Of a DNA stretch of 48,423 nt, positions 1-8,143 are shown piece by piece (positions within the stretch are counted from its first letter, which is position 1; each line of letters begins with the position of its first letter). This stretch comes from an uncultured Alphaproteobacteria bacterium. GTDB lineage: Bacteria > Pseudomonadota > Alphaproteobacteria > HIMB59. The position numbers and the translations under genes are program-made. The notes beneath the pieces were generated by a model. The model did no database searches. It was not told where the DNA came from and worked only from the letters and a program-made list of their open reading frames with translations. Location of the stretch: NCBI GenBank assembly GCA_902521485.1, contig CABYRQ010000009.1:1-48423 (forward strand), read 5' to 3'.

Positions 1-55
1 TATACTCAATAAAATTTCAATATACCTAAAAACGCAAAAAAATTGAAAATAGACA

Positions 56-649
56 TTATTTAGAAAGCCATTTTATGGCATCTTCACATCTGTCATCGCC
101 CCAAAAAACCTCATTTTCAACGATAAATGTGGGACTTCCAAAAATGCCTTTATTTTTAGCCATTTCTGTGTTTTTTAAATATTTTTGTTCAATTTCGTCT
201 GTTTGAGCTTGTTTAATTAAACTATCTGAATCAAGTCCAATTTCTTTAAGAGTAGAACTCAGATTTGGTTCTGATCCAGGCTCCAAATGCTCTAAAAACC
301 ACTTTTTATAGGTTAAAATAGTATATTCTTTGATCCACCCTTGATCTTTTCCCAAAATTGCAACTTTGTTAGCTAAATCGAACTCTTTAAGTGGGTAGGG
401 AGCAGGAACTTTTGCATTAAATCCATAGAAGTTAGCTCTTCTTTGAACATCCCGCCACATATAGTCAATCTTATCTCTTTTTTTTTCAGCCATAAAAGGG
501 ACATTCTCCATTTCAATCATTCTTGATCTTACACTGAAAGGAGACCATTCAAATACAACATCATATTCAGTCTCTATCTGCGCTAATCTTTGCGTGGAGA
601 GGTAAGTATATGTACTTCCAATTGAGTACCAGAATTCAATTTTTTTCAT
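56..649 (-). CDS. DsbA-family 2-hydroxychromene-2-carboxylate isomerase-like protein
   Basis: A 197-residue protein with the thioredoxin-like fold of the DsbA/HCCA-isomerase family. The N-terminus (FWYSIGSTYTYLS) matches the family pattern in which a Ser replaces the CxxC motif, so it is not a disulfide oxidase. The C-terminus carries the cis-Pro loop GIFGSPTFIV followed by the FWGDDR end typical of HCCA isomerases. Known members are glutathione-dependent isomerases in aromatic degradation, but most homologues in marine bacteria have no known substrate, and no aromatic pathway genes are nearby. It is transcribed divergently from the small membrane protein at 731. There is no signal peptide, so it should be cytoplasmic. 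Family call firm, substrate unknown. Confidence 0.85.
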   Translation of the reverse strand: MKKIEFWYSIGSTYTYLSTQRLAQIETEYDVVFEWSPFSVRSRMIEMENVPFMAEKKRDKIDYMWRDVQRRANFYGFNAKVPAPYPLKEFDLANKVAILGKDQGWIKEYTILTYKKWFLEHLEPGSEPNLSSTLKEIGLDSDSLIKQAQTDEIEQKYLKNTEMAKNKGIFGSPTFIVENEVFWGDDRCEDAIKWLSK

Positions 650-693
650 AGGTTCAACCTTAACTTAAATAATTGAAATTATTATTAAAAATA

Positions 694-708
694 TGTGATC
701 TGGTCACA
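694..708. promoter_or_regulatory. CRP/FNR-like palindrome in divergent intergenic region
   Basis: TGTGATCTGGTCACA is a perfect inverted repeat (TGTGA-N5-TCACA), extended by one A/T pair on each side. It sits in the 81-bp divergent space between the isomerase start at 649 and the membrane-protein start at 731. The arms equal the Crp-type half-site, but the spacer is 5 rather than the usual 6, so the cognate regulator is uncertain. Confidence 0.35.
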
Positions 709-730
709 TCTGTCGCATGTATAAAAGGCC

Positions 731-1003
731 ATGAAAAACATGTTTATGCAAATTTACAGTGGAGTCATGGACGCTGACTGGAATCCTCTAAGAAAAATAC
801 CTAGTGTGGCCCTTAGACACCTCATTATGCAACTTTTAGCATGGATGTGGTGTATAATTTTTTCACTATATTTCGGCTCTTTTTTGATTTTTGGTATCAC
901 AGCTAGCGCACATTTTCTTCTTATTTTTGGAACTTTTATGACAGCGGCTACTTTTGCAACTGCTCCAAAAATTGTAAAATCTAAGTATAATAACACTAAA
1001 TAA
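731..1003 (+). CDS. small two-helix membrane protein, unknown function
   Basis: Ninety residues with two hydrophobic segments (about 31–50 and 53–75), a basic C-terminal tail, and an N-terminal section without signal-peptide character. I do not recognise the family. No clear Shine-Dalgarno precedes the ATG; a TATAAA-like box lies about 6 bases upstream, so a very short leader is possible. It is divergent from the DsbA-fold isomerase and convergent with the YbaK-like gene. The antisense frame over the same span is a shadow. Confidence 0.65.
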   Translation: MKNMFMQIYSGVMDADWNPLRKIPSVALRHLIMQLLAWMWCIIFSLYFGSFLIFGITASAHFLLIFGTFMTAATFATAPKIVKSKYNNTK

Positions 1004-1017
1004 TATACTGTTTTTAC

Positions 1018-1476
1018 TTACTTTTTACATACATCAACTTCAAAAGCACTAGTTAATTCTATAAGCCTTTTTTTCTGAACTTTTACAGAACTATTGGTAG
1101 ATCCTGCTGCTGGTATAACGATGTCAAAATTATTTAAGGACTTATCGTAATATATATCTAATTTATTTGGCAATCCAAAGGGACAAACCCCGCCAATAGG
1201 GTGGGAAGTGATTAGCAATGTCTCATCGGCAGTCAGCATTTTTGCCTTTTTTTTGAAGAAAATCTTATATTTTTTATTATCGATTTTTACATCTCCAGAA
1301 GTCATTAATAAAATTGGTTTTTCTATAGTTAAAGCAATTGTTTTAACTATTTGTCCTTTCTCAACATTATGAGCATTTGCAGCTTGTTCAACAGTTGCTG
1401 TAGACTCTTTAAATTCCGATATCACTAGGTCAGGGGCTATAATATTAAGATGTTCTTTGACTGATTTTATTGACAT
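1018..1476 (-). CDS. YbaK/EbsC-family aminoacyl-tRNA deacylase
   Basis: A 152-residue stand-alone YbaK/aaRS-associated editing domain. Family members hydrolyse mischarged tRNAs (Cys-tRNAPro, Ala-tRNAPro and others) in trans in the cytoplasm. Visible signatures are the HNVEKGQIVKT region, the central GGVCPFGL loop (about 92–99) and the AAGSTNSSVKV segment lining the active site. Length is standard. It starts with ATG, divergent from the small secreted protein at 1579. Which mischarged tRNA it edits cannot be told from the sequence. Confidence 0.85.
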   Translation of the reverse strand: MSIKSVKEHLNIIAPDLVISEFKESTATVEQAANAHNVEKGQIVKTIALTIEKPILLMTSGDVKIDNKKYKIFFKKKAKMLTADETLLITSHPIGGVCPFGLPNKLDIYYDKSLNNFDIVIPAAGSTNSSVKVQKKRLIELTSAFEVDVCKK

Positions 1477-1578
1477 TTACACATCTATTTGTTGCATAAT
1501 ATATATTATAAGAATCTAGAATAAGAATTTAAATGAAATGTTAATCTAAATCTCAACAAAAATTATAAAATATTATAT

Positions 1579-1800
1579 ATGAAAAAAATAAGAATATTAT
1601 TGATTACTATATTATCTTTTGCGTCTATCAACTCATATGCAAGTATGTGTACAGCTCATTCTTCAAATGACGAAGATAAAACCTCAAGTAAGATGTCTTA
1701 TAGTACTCCATGTGAAATAAGTGATACTGTTTTAATGGCTTCTTCGGAGGATGTTTGCTTAGCTTTAAAAGAAAAAATTTCTAATCATGACCACGATTAA
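1579..1800 (+). CDS. small secreted protein, unknown function
   Basis: Seventy-three residues with a classic signal peptide: MKK, a hydrophobic core, then SYAS before the predicted cleavage near residue 22. The mature part is about 50 residues, acidic and Ser-rich, with three cysteines (about 23, 45, 60) and a His/Asp C-terminus (NHDHD) that could bind metal. I know no family for it. The preceding 100 bases are very AT-rich and contain no obvious SD. Confidence 0.55.
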   Translation: MKKIRILLITILSFASINSYASMCTAHSSNDEDKTSSKMSYSTPCEISDTVLMASSEDVCLALKEKISNHDHD

Positions 1801-1813
1801 AAGATAAATTTTA

Positions 1814-2596
1814 CTACACTTCCAGTTTAAGGCCATCATATGCAGGAAATACATTACTTCCTGATAGTTTTTTGTACTCTGTATCGTAATCAATATGAGC
1901 CGTCATATGGCTTAAAAACGTTTTATTTGCATTAACTTTTTGGGCCCAATCAATAACCTCTTTATAGGAGGCATGCGAAGGATGCTCGTCATATCTTAAA
2001 CAACCAACAAACCAGCACTCAATCCCTTTTATTTTATCCAGATAGTTCTCATCATAAAAAAACTTTATATCTAAATTATAAGCTATTTTATTATCAAAAA
2101 TGAAGCCATAGGAGTCAATATTTCCATGATTTTGTCTGATAACCTCTATTTTAAAACCCTCTATTTCAACACTATTCCCATCAAGAATGTTACCGTTCAA
2201 AATTGGTTCATATCCATGAGTAGATGACTTTGTAAATAAATAAGAAAAGCTAGTTTGAAGGGTTTCTAAAGTTAATTTATCGGCATAAATAGGTATTTTT
2301 TTTCTATTTATCAGTGAAATAGTCCTTAAATCATTAATCCCATGTATATGATCAGCATGGGAGTGCGTGTATAGCACTGAACCCACATTATCAATTTTAT
2401 TATCGATTAATTGTTTTCTTAAATCTGGACTTGTATCAATTAGTATTGATTTTCCTGCTTTTTTTAAAAATATGGAAGGTCTCGTTCTTTGGTTTTTAGG
2501 ATTTGATTTATCACAATTACCCCATATATCATGAGATAAAGGAACTCCAAAACTTGAGCCACATCCAAATACATTTATTTCAGTTTTTTCAGTCAT
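1814..2596 (-). CDS. MBL-fold metal-dependent hydrolase (PhnP-like)
   Basis: A 260-residue metallo-beta-lactamase-fold protein. The metal-binding motif THSHADHIHGINDLR (about 77–91) is the HxHxDH signature. Further ligands appear in RQNHGNIDSYGF and in LSHMTAHI near the C-terminus. The N-terminal FGCGSSFGVP is typical of the PhnP/RNase Z-like branch, where PhnP is a cyclic phosphodiesterase. It is the last gene of the mltB-to-MBL operon and overlaps tatD by 8 bases. The tatD–MBL pairing behind metG is common in alphaproteobacteria, but its substrate there is not established. Confidence 0.88.
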   Translation of the reverse strand: MTEKTEINVFGCGSSFGVPLSHDIWGNCDKSNPKNQRTRPSIFLKKAGKSILIDTSPDLRKQLIDNKIDNVGSVLYTHSHADHIHGINDLRTISLINRKKIPIYADKLTLETLQTSFSYLFTKSSTHGYEPILNGNILDGNSVEIEGFKIEVIRQNHGNIDSYGFIFDNKIAYNLDIKFFYDENYLDKIKGIECWFVGCLRYDEHPSHASYKEVIDWAQKVNANKTFLSHMTAHIDYDTEYKKLSGSNVFPAYDGLKLEV

Positions 2597-3371
2597 TTAA
2601 TTTAAAAAGCTTTTTGTAATTATAAGTACTGATTTCGCACGTATTAATGTAGTCGTTTCCAGTAATTTCACAATATTTTTCAACTATAATTTTTAAATAG
2701 CTTGGTTTATTAATTTTACCTCTTAAAGGGTCAGGCGTAAGATAAGGACTATCAGTTTCAAAAATAATTTTGTTAATTGGTAGAATTTTAATTGTATCTC
2801 TTAATTTATTTGCGTTTTTGAACGTAATAATGCCTGACAAAGAGAAAAAACAACCTAAATCAATACATTTTTTTGCAAATTCTTCACTTCCAGTGAAACA
2901 ATGTATTAGAATATCACTTATTTTTTTTGAGTAATTAGTTAAAATTTTAATCATATCCTCTTCAGCATCTCTCATATGAATTATACACGGTAAATTATAA
3001 ACACTAGCTGCATCTAAATGTATCTCTAAGCTTTCTATTTGCTTATTTTTAGGAATATCATAATGATAATCCAAGCCTGTTTCCCCTATTCCAACAATTC
3101 TATCTTTAAATTTTTTAATATTTTCATTTAAAAGAGTCTTTATATCCAAAGGTTTGATATCAAGAGTATTATTTGGGTGATGGCCTAAAGTGATATCGAC
3201 AAAATTAAAATCTTTAATTAAATTAATATCTTTCTGAAACTCGTATATGTTAGAATTTATGCTTAAAATTCGCTCTATGTTATTTTCTCGAGCATCTTTA
3301 CAGATATCTGATACTGAATTTTTTAGTAATTCATGACCAAAATTTACATGACTGTCTATTAAATTACTCAA
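2589..3371 (-). CDS. tatD: TatD-family metal-dependent deoxyribonuclease
   Basis: A 260-residue TIM-barrel amidohydrolase. The metal-ligand sites read IDSHVNF (family usually DxHxH, here the second His is Asn), GIGETGLDYH, IIHMRDAE, ILIHCFTG and FETDSPYLTP. TatD enzymes are 3'-5' exonucleases acting on DNA or RNA. The start is TTG: no ATG precedes the essential IDSH strand, and the TTG lies inside the metG stop region (8-bp overlap), which suggests translational coupling. The Asn in the first motif may alter metal binding. Confidence 0.88.
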   Translation of the reverse strand: MSNLIDSHVNFGHELLKNSVSDICKDARENNIERILSINSNIYEFQKDINLIKDFNFVDITLGHHPNNTLDIKPLDIKTLLNENIKKFKDRIVGIGETGLDYHYDIPKNKQIESLEIHLDAASVYNLPCIIHMRDAEEDMIKILTNYSKKISDILIHCFTGSEEFAKKCIDLGCFFSLSGIITFKNANKLRDTIKILPINKIIFETDSPYLTPDPLRGKINKPSYLKIIVEKYCEITGNDYINTCEISTYNYKKLFKLND

Positions 3372-4884
3372 TTTTAGTAAATAGAGGTTCAGGTTGTCGT
3401 ATTTTTAGAAATTTTAAGTTAATCACCTCTTTAAAATTATCAAAAATATCTAATTTAATATTATTCGTATTTTCAAATAAATTGAATACTTCTGAGGTTT
3501 TTGAAGGCATAAAAGGAACTAAATATTGACTAACCCTGATAATACATAGGCAAATATTAGCCAAAACTTTTTTCATTTGTTCAGGATCTGTTTTTATTAA
3601 TACCCAGGGAGCAGATTTATCTACATAATTATTTAAATCATTCATAAATAAAAATAATTTTTTAAGGTATTCGTCATATTTGTAATTTTCCATATACTCA
3701 AACAATTCTTTTTCAGAGTCATTAATTTGTTTTAAAATTTCAAAATTAAAATTATCTTCAGTTAAATTAATATTTTGTTCTAAATTTTTATAAATAAAGC
3801 TAAGAATTCTTTGTATTAAATTTCCGTAGTTATTTGCCAATTCACCATTAATTCTATTTTTGATAGCCACCTTTGAAAAATCACCGTCATTACCAAATGG
3901 AACCTCTCTAAAAAGAAAATATCTTACTGAGTCTAGACCGTATTCATCAATCAATTCTTTAGGGTCAATTACATTACCAAGACTTTTACTAATTTTTTGA
4001 CCCTCATTTGTCCACCAACCATGCGCTACGATCTGTTTTGGTGGATCTAACTCTGCAGCCATTAAAAAAGCAGGCCAGAAAATAGCATGAAATCTGATTA
4101 TATCCTTACCTACTACATGTATCCCTGGCCAATATTTTTGATATAAATCAGATTTTTTATTGGGATAATCTAAAGCTGAAATATAGTTAGTTAGTGCATC
4201 TAACCAAACATAAACAATATGTTTTTCATCTGTAGGAACATCAATTCCCCATTTAAATGTTGTTCTGGAAACGGATAGATCTTTCAACCCTGACTCAACA
4301 AATTTAATAACTTCATTAGATCTAGATTTTGGGACTATGAAATTTGGATTATTTTTATAAAAATCTAACAGTTTGTCTTGCCATTTAGAAAGTCTGAAAA
4401 AATATGACGCTTCTTCAACCCAAGATAATTCAGATCCAAAACTGTTAAATTTTTTACCATTTTTTTCAACTATTTCATTATCAGCTACAAAAGCTTCATC
4501 TCTTACAGAATACCATCCGCTATATTTGGACAAATAAATTTCATCTTTTTCCAACAGAACTCTCCATAGATTTTGAACAGACTTTTTATGTCTTTCTTCT
4601 GTTGTTCTTATAAAATCATCATTAGATAAATTTAATAAATTACTTAAATCTTTAAAATTTTCTGAAACCATATCCGTAAATTTTTGAGGATCAATATTTT
4701 TTTCTTGAGCAGCTCTTTCAACTTTTTGCCCATGCTCGTCTGTTCCTGTTAGAAAATAAGAATTGAGACCTCTACAATCATAAAATCTTTTTAATATATC
4801 AACAGCAATTGAGGTGTAAGCATGTCCAATATGAGGTTTATCGTTCACATAATAAATCGGAGTTGTAAAATAATTATTAGACAT
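3364..4884 (-). CDS. metG: methionyl-tRNA synthetase
   Basis: A 506-residue class I synthetase that charges tRNAMet. The nucleotide-binding HIGH motif is residues 18–21, and the KMSKS loop appears as KISKS followed by LGNVIDP near residue 300. The connecting domain (GWYSVRDEAF) lacks the four zinc cysteines, as in the zinc-free bacterial form. The C-terminal anticodon-binding helical domain is present, but the extra EMAP/Trbp111-like tail is absent. It overlaps holB upstream and tatD downstream by 8 bp each, inside the long operon. Confidence 0.97.
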   Translation of the reverse strand: MSNNYFTTPIYYVNDKPHIGHAYTSIAVDILKRFYDCRGLNSYFLTGTDEHGQKVERAAQEKNIDPQKFTDMVSENFKDLSNLLNLSNDDFIRTTEERHKKSVQNLWRVLLEKDEIYLSKYSGWYSVRDEAFVADNEIVEKNGKKFNSFGSELSWVEEASYFFRLSKWQDKLLDFYKNNPNFIVPKSRSNEVIKFVESGLKDLSVSRTTFKWGIDVPTDEKHIVYVWLDALTNYISALDYPNKKSDLYQKYWPGIHVVGKDIIRFHAIFWPAFLMAAELDPPKQIVAHGWWTNEGQKISKSLGNVIDPKELIDEYGLDSVRYFLFREVPFGNDGDFSKVAIKNRINGELANNYGNLIQRILSFIYKNLEQNINLTEDNFNFEILKQINDSEKELFEYMENYKYDEYLKKLFLFMNDLNNYVDKSAPWVLIKTDPEQMKKVLANICLCIIRVSQYLVPFMPSKTSEVFNLFENTNNIKLDIFDNFKEVINLKFLKIRQPEPLFTKIE

Positions 4885-5665
4885 GCTTAATAAGATTAGA
4901 ATTTAATCTAGTAAAATAGATTGAAATTAGGTCATTTGTTAATGTATTGAATTTTAAACTTTCATCTACATCAGTTAAATAATCTGAATGAAGTTTTAAT
5001 AGGTACTTGTAAAGTTTTTTATTATTTAAATTAGTTCTTAAATAGTAATTGAGTATTTTTAAAAATATTAATGAACATACGCTTATTTGATCTTTGTTAA
5101 ATAGTTTAATCTTTTCAAAAAAATCAGTACTTTTTAAATCAATGAAGGGGTTAATAAGAGAGTGTATTAATTCCTCTGAAATATTTTGATTTTGTCTTAC
5201 TATGTCTTCTTTCATTGAATTGAAATCACTAAAATTTATCTTTGAATTCAAATCTCTGATAACCCTAGCCCTTGAAATTATTGTTTCAGGTAAACTTATT
5301 AAGTTTTTGGAACAAAAAATAAAATAGGTTTTTGATGGTATTTCTTCAATGATTTTTAAAAGTCCATTTAAAGCATTAATATTTATATAATTTAACTCTC
5401 TGACAAATATTACTTTGCTAAGATTTAATACGTTTGTATGTAGAAACTCTTTTTTCATTTTTCTTACTTGATCAATTGTTATAAATTTTGATTTTTCTTC
5501 GGGCTCTAGAATAATAAAACTTGTATCGATTTCATATTGTTTCTCATAGAAACTATTTAAAATTTGTTCCTCTAAATATGAAATACTCTCACTATTAGTA
5601 GTCTCTAATAAGTAAAAGCCACTACTCTCAGATTTTATAATATTTACTACTTTATCAATTTGCAT
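4877..5665 (-). CDS. holB: DNA polymerase III delta prime subunit (divergent)
   Basis: A 262-residue AAA+ clamp-loader-type protein between tmk and metG, the standard position of holB in alphaproteobacteria. The recognisable core is ITIDQVRKMKKEF, then NALNGLLKIIEEIPSKTYFI, then LPETIISRARVI. The sensor-1 SRC motif reads SRA, and neither the zinc-binding cysteine cluster nor a P-loop is visible, which fits the non-ATPase delta prime role. The N-terminal region is shortened. It overlaps tmk by 19 bases. Identification rests on core motif plus context. Confidence 0.85.
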   Translation of the reverse strand: MQIDKVVNIIKSESSGFYLLETTNSESISYLEEQILNSFYEKQYEIDTSFIILEPEEKSKFITIDQVRKMKKEFLHTNVLNLSKVIFVRELNYININALNGLLKIIEEIPSKTYFIFCSKNLISLPETIISRARVIRDLNSKINFSDFNSMKEDIVRQNQNISEELIHSLINPFIDLKSTDFFEKIKLFNKDQISVCSLIFLKILNYYLRTNLNNKKLYKYLLKLHSDYLTDVDESLKFNTLTNDLISIYFTRLNSNLIKHV

Positions 5666-6246
5666 TTTTTTAGATTTAATATGATTTTGTCATGTACTTC
5701 ATTAGCAGATAATGATGCATCAATAGCAACAAACTTACGTTCACCTATTTTTATTTTAGATATTTCTTCATAATTTTTTTGAATTCTTGAGAATTGTCCA
5801 AAATATTTTTTATCAAATTTATTTGAATATAATCTTTTATTTTTCCTTCTTATTAAATTTTTTTTATCTAACTTCAAATAAAAAGTTATCTTTGGGATAA
5901 ATTTCTTATCAATTAACTTAATTAAACTGATTATAAGTTTTTTTTCTTTAGAATTATATTTTTGATAAGCATAAGTAGAGTCAAAAAATCTATCAAATAC
6001 AATAAAATCATTCTTTTTAATTGAAGATAATAATGCAAATCTAGATGCAAAGAAAAACATTATTAAACTTAAATTATCGAAATTAGATTTTAAAATCACA
6101 TTTCTTATCTTTTCTAGATCTTTATTACCTCCAGGTTCTCTAGTAAAAGTAGATTTAATATTATTTTTTATGAAATATTTTTTTAAAAGTTTTATCTGTG
6201 TCGATTTTCCAGAATATTCAAAACCTTCAAAACTTATTACTTTCAT
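5647..6246 (-). CDS. tmk: thymidylate kinase
   Basis: A 199-residue P-loop kinase converting dTMP to dTDP. The P-loop is FEGFEYSGKST (about 6–16), followed by TREPGG, DRFFDSTYAYQ (the DRY/H motif appears as DRF) and a Lys/Arg-rich lid near 130–145. It lies between dacC (15-bp gap) and holB (19-bp overlap), as in most alphaproteobacteria. Codon use is strongly A/T-ending with many lysines, like its neighbours. Confidence 0.95.
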   Translation of the reverse strand: MKVISFEGFEYSGKSTQIKLLKKYFIKNNIKSTFTREPGGNKDLEKIRNVILKSNFDNLSLIMFFFASRFALLSSIKKNDFIVFDRFFDSTYAYQKYNSKEKKLIISLIKLIDKKFIPKITFYLKLDKKNLIRRKNKRLYSNKFDKKYFGQFSRIQKNYEEISKIKIGERKFVAIDASLSANEVHDKIILNLKKCKLIK

Positions 6247-6261
6247 TCTATATGATATTAT

Positions 6262-7389
6262 TTAGTTAGATCCAAGAATGATATAATAAATAGCTGAAAA
6301 TATTCTTGAAAAGAAATTCTTTTGCTCTATGTCCTCACCTGAAAATAAAGGAAATTCAGTATTCTTATCAGCAAACGATATTTGAAGTTTGGCTATTTGG
6401 TCGCCTTTTTGAATAGGAGTTGCAATAGGCTCCTCTACTATCACATTAACTCTAGCAGAAGATAATTGTGCTTTTGGAATGCTGACACTTATATCGCTTA
6501 AGGCAACTAGGTCTACTTTGTCGTCTTTGCCTAGCCAAGTATCAGCTTCTTGAATAACCTCATTTTTTTTAAAAAAATCTACTAATTGAAAATTGTTGAA
6601 ACCCCAATCCATCAATCTTAGTGACTCCTGTGCCCTTAATTTGGAAGAGTCTAATCCATTTAGAACAAGAATCAGGCGTCTGTCCCCTCTTTCGGCAGAT
6701 CCAACCAAACCGTAGCCAGCTGCTTCTGTATAACCTGTTTTAAAGCCATCAGACCCCTCAAATGTATATAGGAGTGGATTTCTGTTATCTTGTTTGATCC
6801 CACTGTATGTAAAATCACTTAATTTGTACATTTGATATAATTCATAATGATTTTCAATCGTGTACTGAGCTATTTTAGCAAGGTCTTCAGCTGTGGTATA
6901 ATGATTGTCATCAGGCCAGCCACTGCTATTTGTAAAATTAGTCTCTGTGAGTCCTATTTTTTTGCCTAAATTATTCATTTCAATAGCAAAAATTTCCTCA
7001 GAGCCAGATATACCTTCTGCTAAAGCAATCGAGGCATCATTTCCGCTCTGAACAATAATTCCCAACAATAAATCATAAACTTTTACTTTCTTGTCTACCT
7101 CTATAAACATCTTTGATCCACCCATTTTCCATGCCTTTTTACTTACTAAAAACTCTTGATCTAATGATAAAGTACCATTTTTGATTTTTTCAAAGGCTAC
7201 AAGAGCGGTCATCATCTTGGTCATACTTGACGGATATGTTTTGACTTTAGAATTTTTTTCCAAAAGAACTTCGTTTGTTGATAAATCAATTACAAGCGCT
7301 GTTTTTGCCAAACTTTCAATAGCAAGAGATTGTTTGGTAAATAGAAAAATAATTACTATAAATAATAAATTAAGGGGTTTTTTTTGCAT
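6262..7389 (-). CDS. dacC: D-alanyl-D-alanine carboxypeptidase (DacA/DacC type)
   Basis: A 375-residue low-molecular-weight penicillin-binding protein that trims pentapeptide stems in the periplasm. It has an N-terminal signal peptide (to about residue 23), the active-site SxxK tetrad SMTK near residue 54, the SGN motif in VQSGNDAS and the KTG motif in GFKTGYTEA. The C-terminal PBP5-type beta domain and a final amphipathic anchor segment follow. It overlaps the RlpA-like lipoprotein by 20 bases, in line with the alphaproteobacterial rlpA–dac–tmk order. Confidence 0.95.
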   Translation of the reverse strand: MQKKPLNLLFIVIIFLFTKQSLAIESLAKTALVIDLSTNEVLLEKNSKVKTYPSSMTKMMTALVAFEKIKNGTLSLDQEFLVSKKAWKMGGSKMFIEVDKKVKVYDLLLGIIVQSGNDASIALAEGISGSEEIFAIEMNNLGKKIGLTETNFTNSSGWPDDNHYTTAEDLAKIAQYTIENHYELYQMYKLSDFTYSGIKQDNRNPLLYTFEGSDGFKTGYTEAAGYGLVGSAERGDRRLILVLNGLDSSKLRAQESLRLMDWGFNNFQLVDFFKKNEVIQEADTWLGKDDKVDLVALSDISVSIPKAQLSSARVNVIVEEPIATPIQKGDQIAKLQISFADKNTEFPLFSGEDIEQKNFFSRIFSAIYYIILGSN

Positions 7390-8143
7390 TCAAATATCCA
7401 TTTTTAATCAGAAAATCTAACTTAAGATTTATATCACTCTTTAGAAATGGGCCAGCAAAAACCTTAACCCCTTCGTCATTTTCTTCATAAAACAATCCTA
7501 AATTTTTGATTTTATTAGTTTTAAGCTTCGCTAGATTTATATCTTTATAGATTTCAACCAATATAGTGTTTTGTCTCTTAGAATTTTTGATATCTAGGGT
7601 TTTAATTTTCTCATAATCAAGTTTTTCACTGATTTCAGTTTGATCTTGATCTAACTGTTCAAATGAAATTTCTGTGTCATCCATCTTTATTTTACTCTCT
7701 TCTTTTGAGTCGACAACATTTCTAAGAATTATTGATTCATCTTTTAAATATTCTAAATATACTTTTGTATCTAGTGATATTTTATCAATTATCTCTTGAC
7801 TTAATGAAAGCCTATTTTCAGTATTTAACTTAATGTTTCTGACAATAATATTGTTATCTAGGTTACTGGGATCTGACAGTTTTACCACGCTTGGTATAGG
7901 CAAATTAGAATGATGGATATTATTGCCTTTAATTCTTTCATCTGTAACAAACTTTTCCAAAACACTTAACTTAATATTATAGTCATCAAGTGGTGATACA
8001 ATAACTTCTGATTTTTTAAAGTATTCTTGAGTTGCGACTTCTTCTTCAATTTTTTTATCATCTACAGTATCAATAGACGTCATTGTACATGATGATAAAA
8101 TTAGTAAAAACAGTATTTTATTAAAATTACTTAAATTTATCAC
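7370..8143 (-). CDS. RlpA-like lipoprotein with degenerate DPBB and SPOR domains
   Basis: A 257-residue lipoprotein: GTG start, short hydrophobic signal and lipobox LSSC with Cys19. The C-terminal part (about 193–255) looks like a SPOR peptidoglycan-binding domain, with the VKVFAGPF core. Residues 70–133 line up with the RlpA double-psi beta barrel (HHSNLPIPSVVKL, then NNIIVRN, then LSLSQEIIDKI). However, the RlpA catalytic GE..D segment and the NDRGP loop are lost. It occupies the rlpA position between mltB and dacC. I infer a catalytically dead RlpA descendant that may still bind septal peptidoglycan. Overlaps mltB by 17 bases. Confidence 0.7.
   Translation of the reverse strand: MINLSNFNKILFLLILSSCTMTSIDTVDDKKIEEEVATQEYFKKSEVIVSPLDDYNIKLSVLEKFVTDERIKGNNIHHSNLPIPSVVKLSDPSNLDNNIIVRNIKLNTENRLSLSQEIIDKISLDTKVYLEYLKDESIILRNVVDSKEESKIKMDDTEISFEQLDQDQTEISEKLDYEKIKTLDIKNSKRQNTILVEIYKDINLAKLKTNKIKNLGLFYEENDEGVKVFAGPFLKSDINLKLDFLIKNGYLNAKKTP

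Noticed and set aside
754-996. Minus-strand 80-residue frame opposite the small membrane protein at 731
   Set aside because: The plus-strand frame has coherent membrane helices; the antisense frame has no comparable pattern.
1496-1509. AT-only palindrome ATAATATATATTAT upstream of ybaK-like gene
   Set aside because: Pure A/T palindromes are expected by chance at this base composition.
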